Source: Streptomyces sp. WM6386 (GTDB lineage: Bacteria > Actinomycetota > Actinomycetes > Streptomycetales > Streptomycetaceae). From it: DNA of 64,000 nt. Made by a program: the position numbers and the translations under genes. This document shows positions 58,561-64,000 of the stretch, piece by piece. Each line of letters opens with the position of its first letter. Positions within the stretch are counted from its first letter, which is position 1. The notes below the pieces were generated by a model that had not been told where the DNA came from, did no database searches, and was given only the letters and a program-made list of their open reading frames with translations. The stretch covers positions 62,001 through 126,000 of the forward strand of contig NZ_JXTE01000004.1 of NCBI RefSeq assembly GCF_000972385.1, given 5' to 3'.

Positions 58561-60423
58561 TCACGGTGACCGCAGTTCGCGGTCACCGGAGGGGCGCGAC
58601 CACCACACCCCCTCCCCGTGCGTCAGCCCCGGCAGCCGCAGCTCGGCCTCGCGTACCCGGCGGGTCGCGATTTCGCCGGTGATCGCCCATGCCGTGCTGC
58701 CGCCCGTCGTGCCGGTGAACTCGGCGCCGAGCGCGGCGAGATGGGCGGTGACCGGGGCGAGCGCGTCCAGCGGCACCTCCGTCTCGAACGCGTGGTACGG
58801 CTCGTACAGCCGGGTCCGCGCCCGCTCCAGAGCCTGGCGCAGTACGTACGGGGTGAGCCCGCGGAAGTCCGCGGCCGTGCTCAGCGGCGCGACGAAGCCG
58901 GACCGGATGAGGGTCACCCGGTAGTCCGTCACGGCTGCCCCCAAGAGCCCGGTCCGCATGCTCGTGTGGACCGTCTCCTCGATGGCCGAGTGGAACGCCC
59001 GGGGGAGTGCGCCGAGTTCCGTCTCGTACGTGAACACCCCGCCGCAGCCGCGCGGTCCCGGCTCCACCCGCAGCCCGATCGTCGCCCAGTAGCGGGTGCC
59101 GTCGTGCCACGGCCGCTCCTCGCCGGCCTCGCCGACCCCGCGCGGCCGCTCCAGGAACAGGACCCGCCCGGGTGCGAAGTCGGCCTCGACACCGAAGTCC
59201 TGGGCGAGGGTCGCGGCGAGGACCTCCATCTGGACCTCGCCGTACAGCAGGAGCGCGGTGGTGCCGGCGTCCGTCGGGCGGGCGTGGATCAGCGGGTCCT
59301 GGTCGGCGAGGGTGAGGAGCGCGGAACGCAGTCGGGCGGCCTGCTCGGGGCGGCGGGCGCTGACCTCGGTCTCCAGGGTCGGGGGTGCGAACTGCGGTGC
59401 GCGGTCGGTGAGTTCGCCGAGGCGGTCGCCGACGCGGATGCCCGTGAGACCCGTGAGCGCCGCGATGTTCCCGGCTGTGAGCGGGCCGCTGCCGCAGCCG
59501 ATCACGTCGAGGTGCGTCACCCGGCCGGACACCTCACGGGTCCGGCCGTCGGCGTCGCGGCGCCGCAGCGTCAGACGTTGACGCTCCGTCACCTCACCGT
59601 CGTAGAGCCGGAGATACGCCGTGCGCTCGCCGCCCGGTCCCGGCCGGACGGCGAACACCGTGCCGCGAGGGGTGGTGACTCCGGCCGTCGGGGCGGGCGG
59701 GATCAGTCGGACCACGTTCTCGACCAGGTGGGACACACCCTGGCCGCCGAGGGCGGAGCCGAAGAGGACGGGGTGGAAGGAGCCGTCGGCCGTGTGGGCG
59801 GCGAGGGCCTTGCGCAGGTCGTCCGGTGCGGGCGCGGGGCCGTCCACGACGGCCGCGAGGAGGTCCGGATCGATGTCGGCGAGGGATTCGGCCAGTTCGT
59901 CGCCGTACCGCAGGGGCGTGACGCGGGCGTCCTTCGTCCCGAGCCCCCGGACCGCGCTGAGCGGCGCGACATGCGGGGTCAGCTTGCGGCGGATGTCGTC
60001 GAGCAGGCCCTGCGCGCGAGCCCCCGCCCGGTCGACCTTGTTGACGAAGACGAGCGTGGGCAGCCGCAGCCGGCGCAGGGTGCGCATCAGGACGCGGGTC
60101 TGCGCCTGGACGCCCTCCACGGCGGACAGCACCAGGACCGCCCCGTCCAGGACCTCCAGGGCGCGCTCGACCTCGGCGATGAAGTCCGAGTGCCCGGGGG
60201 TGTCGATGAGGTTGATCTGAGTGTCGCCGACGGTGAACGCGGCGACCGCGGAGCGGATGGTGATCCCGCGCCGCCGCTCGATGGCGCCGTCGTCCGTTCG
60301 GGTGTCGCCGGTGTCGACGCTGCCGAGCCGGTCGATCGTGCCGTGGTCGAACAGCAGCCGCTCGGTGAGGCTGGTCTTACCGGCGTCGACGTGGGCCAGA
60401 ATTCCGATGTTCAGGGTGTGCAT
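58561..60423 (-). CDS. Tet(M)/OtrA-like ribosomal protection GTPase
   Basis: A 620-residue EF-G-like GTPase. G1 is LAHVDAGKTSL, G2 RRRGITIRSA, G3 LIDTPGHSDF and G4 FVNKVDRAG. Later domains include TALLLYGEVQMEVLAATLAQ, an EF-G domain III/IV-like block. Its length fits the TetM/TetO/OtrA group (about 640-660 residues), which removes tetracyclines from the ribosome. ATG 60423 is preferred over TTG 60441. Self-resistance or a housekeeping translation role cannot be told apart. Confidence 0.88.
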   Translation of the reverse strand: MHTLNIGILAHVDAGKTSLTERLLFDHGTIDRLGSVDTGDTRTDDGAIERRRGITIRSAVAAFTVGDTQINLIDTPGHSDFIAEVERALEVLDGAVLVLSAVEGVQAQTRVLMRTLRRLRLPTLVFVNKVDRAGARAQGLLDDIRRKLTPHVAPLSAVRGLGTKDARVTPLRYGDELAESLADIDPDLLAAVVDGPAPAPDDLRKALAAHTADGSFHPVLFGSALGGQGVSHLVENVVRLIPPAPTAGVTTPRGTVFAVRPGPGGERTAYLRLYDGEVTERQRLTLRRRDADGRTREVSGRVTHLDVIGCGSGPLTAGNIAALTGLTGIRVGDRLGELTDRAPQFAPPTLETEVSARRPEQAARLRSALLTLADQDPLIHARPTDAGTTALLLYGEVQMEVLAATLAQDFGVEADFAPGRVLFLERPRGVGEAGEERPWHDGTRYWATIGLRVEPGPRGCGGVFTYETELGALPRAFHSAIEETVHTSMRTGLLGAAVTDYRVTLIRSGFVAPLSTAADFRGLTPYVLRQALERARTRLYEPYHAFETEVPLDALAPVTAHLAALGAEFTGTTGGSTAWAITGEIATRRVREAELRLPGLTHGEGVWWSRPSGDRELRSP

Positions 60424-60620
60424 ACGGGGTCGCGTCCTCAAGAACCGTGGGCCTGTGGAAGGGCTGGTGGATTCCGAGGAGTCGGCGCATGCGGATGGTC
60501 CTGACGTGAGGGAATGCGGACGTCGCCATCATGGCCTGGGCCGGGTGCCGGACCGCAACCGAATTTCCCTGTCAGTAGCATGGCTCCGGCAGCCTGGAAT
60601 GATCATGCTAGGAGTGGATC

Positions 60621-61574
60621 GTGCGAGACATCGCCGTGTTCAGCGGTAGTGCCCACCCCGAGCTGGCGGCGGAGGTCTGCGCACATCTGGGGGTGCCCCT
60701 GAGTCCCACCCGGGTCAGCCGGTTCGCCAACGACTGTCTGGAGGTGCAGCTCCAGGCCAACTGCCGGGAGCGGGACGTCTTCCTGATCCAGCCGCTGGTC
60801 AAGCCGGTCCAGGAGAACCTCGTCGAGCTGCTGCTGATGTGCGACGCGGCCCGCGGGGCCTCGGCCCGCCGGATCAGCGTGGTGATGCCGCACTATTCCT
60901 ACGCCCGCTCCGACAAGAAGGACGCACCCCGTATCTCCCTGGGCGGCCGTCTCGTCGCCGACCTGATGGTGGCGGCCGGCGCCGGCCGCGTCCTCGCGAT
61001 GACGCTGCACTCGCCGCAGGTGCACGGCTTCTTCTCGGTACCGGTCGACCATCTGCACGCGCTGCGTGAACTGGCCGCACACTTCCAGCAGTACGACCTC
61101 TCCCGGACGACCGTGGTCTCCCCGGACCTCGGCAACGCCAAGGAGGCCGCCGCCTTCGCCCGGCTCATCGGGGCCCAGGTGGCCGCCGGTGCCAAGCAGC
61201 GCTACGCCGACGACCGGGTCAGTATCAGCGATGTCATCGGCGAGGTCACCGACCGGGACGTCATCGTGCTGGACGACGAGATCGCCAAGGGCAGTACCGT
61301 CCTCGAACTCCTCGACCGGCTCCGCGAGTTGAAGCCGCGGTCGATCCGAGTGGCCTGCACGCACGGTCTGTTCGCGGCGGGCGCGCTCAAGCGGATCGGC
61401 GAGCAGCCCGACGTCCTGGAGATCGTCTGCACCAACACCGTACCGGTGCCCGAGGAGGAGCGCACGGACAAGCTGCGGATCCTGTCCATCGCCCCCGCGC
61501 TCGCCGAGGCCGTGCGGCGCATTCACAACGGCGAGTCCGTCAGTGCCCTGTTCGACGCGCCGCGGAGCGAATAG
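60621..61574 (+). CDS. Ribose-phosphate pyrophosphokinase (PRPP synthetase) paralogue
   Basis: A 317-residue Prs-family protein starting at GTG 60621. The N-terminal domain has AVFSGSAHPELAAEVCAHLG and PHYSYARSDKKDAPRI (ATP-binding flexible loop). The C-terminal part has the PRPP-binding loop DRDVIVLDDEIAKGSTVLEL. It makes PRPP from ribose 5-phosphate and ATP. The flexible-loop and PRPP motifs are intact, so it should be active. It is probably co-transcribed with the EF-Tu gene 56 bp downstream, an unusual pairing. Confidence 0.92.
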   Translation: MRDIAVFSGSAHPELAAEVCAHLGVPLSPTRVSRFANDCLEVQLQANCRERDVFLIQPLVKPVQENLVELLLMCDAARGASARRISVVMPHYSYARSDKKDAPRISLGGRLVADLMVAAGAGRVLAMTLHSPQVHGFFSVPVDHLHALRELAAHFQQYDLSRTTVVSPDLGNAKEAAAFARLIGAQVAAGAKQRYADDRVSISDVIGEVTDRDVIVLDDEIAKGSTVLELLDRLRELKPRSIRVACTHGLFAAGALKRIGEQPDVLEIVCTNTVPVPEEERTDKLRILSIAPALAEAVRRIHNGESVSALFDAPRSE

Positions 61575-61630
61575 ACATGGAGGGGTAGCCGGGTGACGCC
61601 CGGCATCACTCAGGTGACCTGGAGGCCCCA

Positions 61631-62824
<1,194 letters not shown>

Positions 62825-62830
62825 AGGCCT

Positions 62831-63211
62831 TCACAGCGAGCCGGACGTGGCCTCGGACTGTCCCAGGGCCGCGTCCAGGGTCGGGTGCGCGGGCAGCAGC
62901 CGGTGCAGGCCGGTGACCCGCATGATGCGCAGGGTGAGGGGGTGGGCGCAGACCAGGCGTAACTGGCCGTCGTGGTCGAGGACCCGGGTGCGGGCGCGGT
63001 ACAGCAGGCGCAGCCCGGAGCAGTCGAAGAACTCGACCTGTCCGAGGTCGATCACGATCCGGGAGCCGTCGCGCCCGGTCACCCGGTCCAGGTACGGGAC
63101 GATCTCCAGCGCCGCCGCGATGTCGATCTCGCCGCGGAACTCCAGCACCGTGTGTCCACGGTCCTGGTGGATACGCAGATGCCGGCTCAGCGGTGCAGGT
63201 TCCTGCTGCAC
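62831..63211 (-). CDS. STAS-domain anti-sigma factor antagonist
   Basis: A 126-residue single STAS domain. The strand VLEFRGEIDIAAALEI and the phosphoacceptor region VIDLGQVEFFDCSGLRLLYR (Ser in DCSG) match SpoIIAA/RsbV/BldG-type proteins. Phosphorylation of this Ser would control binding to an anti-sigma kinase. No kinase or sigma gene is adjacent, so it is an orphan. GTG 63211 with GGAGG ten bases upstream is used. Confidence 0.88.
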   Translation of the reverse strand: MQQEPAPLSRHLRIHQDRGHTVLEFRGEIDIAAALEIVPYLDRVTGRDGSRIVIDLGQVEFFDCSGLRLLYRARTRVLDHDGQLRLVCAHPLTLRIMRVTGLHRLLPAHPTLDAALGQSEATSGSL

Positions 63212-63418
63212 GACGACATCGCCTCCAACCAGCTCCTCAAGCGGCGGGTTCGCAGGTCACCGGGGGCCGGGGTGACATCGTGCAGCGAGCGTACGAGCGC
63301 AGCCGTGTCCCCGGGTCCCCGAGTGAGCGCAAATCCTTGCCCCGCACTGCAAGTTACCCTCGATGGAGTGAATTTGAGCATGTTCGATTGACATATGTCT
63401 GTGAATTGAGACCGGGCC

Positions 63419-63856
63419 TTACGACAAGGCGTGCCAGGCCCTGGTGAGTGCCTGGCGGAACTGCTCGGTCTGGTGTGCGGTGAGATCGCGGACCATCCGC
63501 TCCTCAAGCTCCCGCACGGGCTCCTCGTGCCGGGCGAGCAGCTCGCGGGCGGTGTCGGTCAGCAGGATCAGCAACTCCCGGCGGTTGCGCGGATTCCGCT
63601 CCCGGCGCACCAGGCCGCGGTTCTCCAGTGACCGTACGAGATCGGCGATGGACTGGGCGGTGACGAACGAGTCGCGGGCCAGCTGTGCGGCCGACAGCCC
63701 GTCGTGCCGCTCCAGGACCGTCAGGGCGGTGTATTGCAGCGCCGTGATCCCGGACGGCTTGACCAGCTCGTCCAGGTGGGAACGGACGACGAGTTCCACT
63801 TGTTTGACCATGTAGAGCAGTGACGGGGCTGCCTTGGTCGCCTGGGTGTCGAGCAT
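63419..63856 (-). CDS. MarR-family transcriptional regulator
   Basis: A 145-residue protein with a winged helix-turn-helix (LSAAQLARDSFVTAQSIADL, VRSLENRGLVRRERNPRNRR) of MarR type. It is divergent from a gene that begins at 63960. Two palindromes of a shared sequence lie in the spacer, so the regulator probably controls both its own gene and the divergent one in response to a phenolic or other small ligand. Confidence 0.92.
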   Translation of the reverse strand: MLDTQATKAAPSLLYMVKQVELVVRSHLDELVKPSGITALQYTALTVLERHDGLSAAQLARDSFVTAQSIADLVRSLENRGLVRRERNPRNRRELLILLTDTARELLARHEEPVRELEERMVRDLTAHQTEQFRQALTRAWHALS

Positions 63857-63875
63857 GAGTTCAGCCTAGAGCATT

Positions 63876-63924
63876 GACAGGAATCCTGTCTGTAAAGAGA
63901 CTGCGGACCAACAGGAAACCTGTT
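63876..63924. promoter_or_regulatory. Two MarR-type operators
   Basis: GACAGGAATCCTGTC at 63876-63890 and AACAGGAAACCTGTT at 63910-63924 are each perfect palindromes apart from the centre. They share the core ACAGGAAnCCTGT. Their centres are 34 bp apart, and a TTGACA at 63874-63879 overlaps the first. They lie between the MarR gene and the divergent partial gene. Confidence 0.75.
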
Positions 63925-63959
63925 TGTTGAAATCTTGGCGATGGAGCTGAGGAGCGGTG

Positions 63960-64000
63960 ATGACCACCTTCGAGATCGAACCCGGGCGGCTGTTCATCGG
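63960..64000 (+). CDS. 5' end of a gene cut by the right edge
   Basis: ATG 63960 opens MTTFEIEPGRLFIG and is preceded by GGAG with six-base spacing. Fourteen codons are visible. The opening resembles aldehyde dehydrogenases, but this is too short to be sure. It is probably regulated by the divergent MarR protein. Confidence 0.5.
   Translation, partial: MTTFEIEPGRLFI

Noticed and set aside
63340..63380. GGGTAA on the minus strand before the STAS gene as a SigB-type -10
   Set aside because: No GNNT -35 element occurs at the required 14-16 bp, so the promoter call fails.
63187..63507. 106-residue minus-strand frame between the STAS and MarR genes
   Set aside because: It is rich in Ser, Arg and Pro without a domain pattern, and its ends overlap both the STAS start and the MarR gene.

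Overview
The window is high-GC actinobacterial chromosome, almost certainly Streptomyces. The support is strong third-position GC bias, GTG/TTG starts with GGAGG ribosome sites, many 4-bp ATGA/GTGA gene overlaps, and families typical of the genus (DUF5999, CGNR regulators, TIGR03086, a Streptomyces-type L-rhamnose isomerase, tandem P450s). I saw no rRNA, tRNA, CRISPR array, insertion sequence or prophage.

Layout. 0-11 kb: a TetR regulator with repeated operator half-sites, DUF805, a cupin, a MoxR ATPase/VWA pair, a FtsX-type ABC exporter, and a betaine/choline-type (OpuC-like) ABC importer. The importer carries two lesions: a palindromic repeat in the 5' end of the permease and a 1-nt frameshift at the 3' end of the ATPase. 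11-27 kb: a complete L-rhamnose locus. The minus-strand operon rhaI, aldolase/dehydrogenase fusion, rhaB, lutABC carries rhamnose through lactaldehyde and lactate to pyruvate. The divergent plus-strand run encodes the rhamnose ABC importer, the mutarotase RhaM, a Tat-exported BNR-4 polysaccharide lyase and a LacI regulator. A decayed gene resembling an alpha-L-rhamnosidase lies at its edge.

27-45 kb: assorted accessory genes. These include an S33 peptidase, a PIG-L deacetylase, a pentapeptide protein, a CYP102-like P450 without its reductase beside a TetR gene, an iron-box-controlled DUF2470 gene, a lactonase, a FUSC transporter, a CGNR regulator with a divergent oxidoreductase and twin operators, an FBP-domain protein, DUF3626, a graveyard holding a CYP102-type reductase fragment and a LuxR fragment, an APH-type kinase, a ROK regulator and an epimerase.

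45.4-47.7 kb: a compact three-gene operon (HTH protein; HTH fused to a family-B, phi29-like DNA polymerase palm; small unknown protein). This is the best candidate here for an undescribed system. 47.7-52.5 kb: SDR, HAD, PHP, TSUP and VanZ genes. 52.8-56.5 kb: a six-gene Mrp/Mbh-type cation antiporter module whose gene order matches the antiporter half of archaeal membrane-bound hydrogenases, with no MrpA and no redox partner in the window. 56.5-64 kb: DUF4230, a P450 with a QxxR in place of ExxR, a Tet(M)/OtrA-like ribosomal protection GTPase, a PRPP synthetase paralogue, a stand-alone EF-Tu, a STAS protein, and a MarR regulator divergent from a gene cut by the right edge with two palindromic operators between them.

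All assignments come from reading the sequence and recalled family knowledge; no database search was run.
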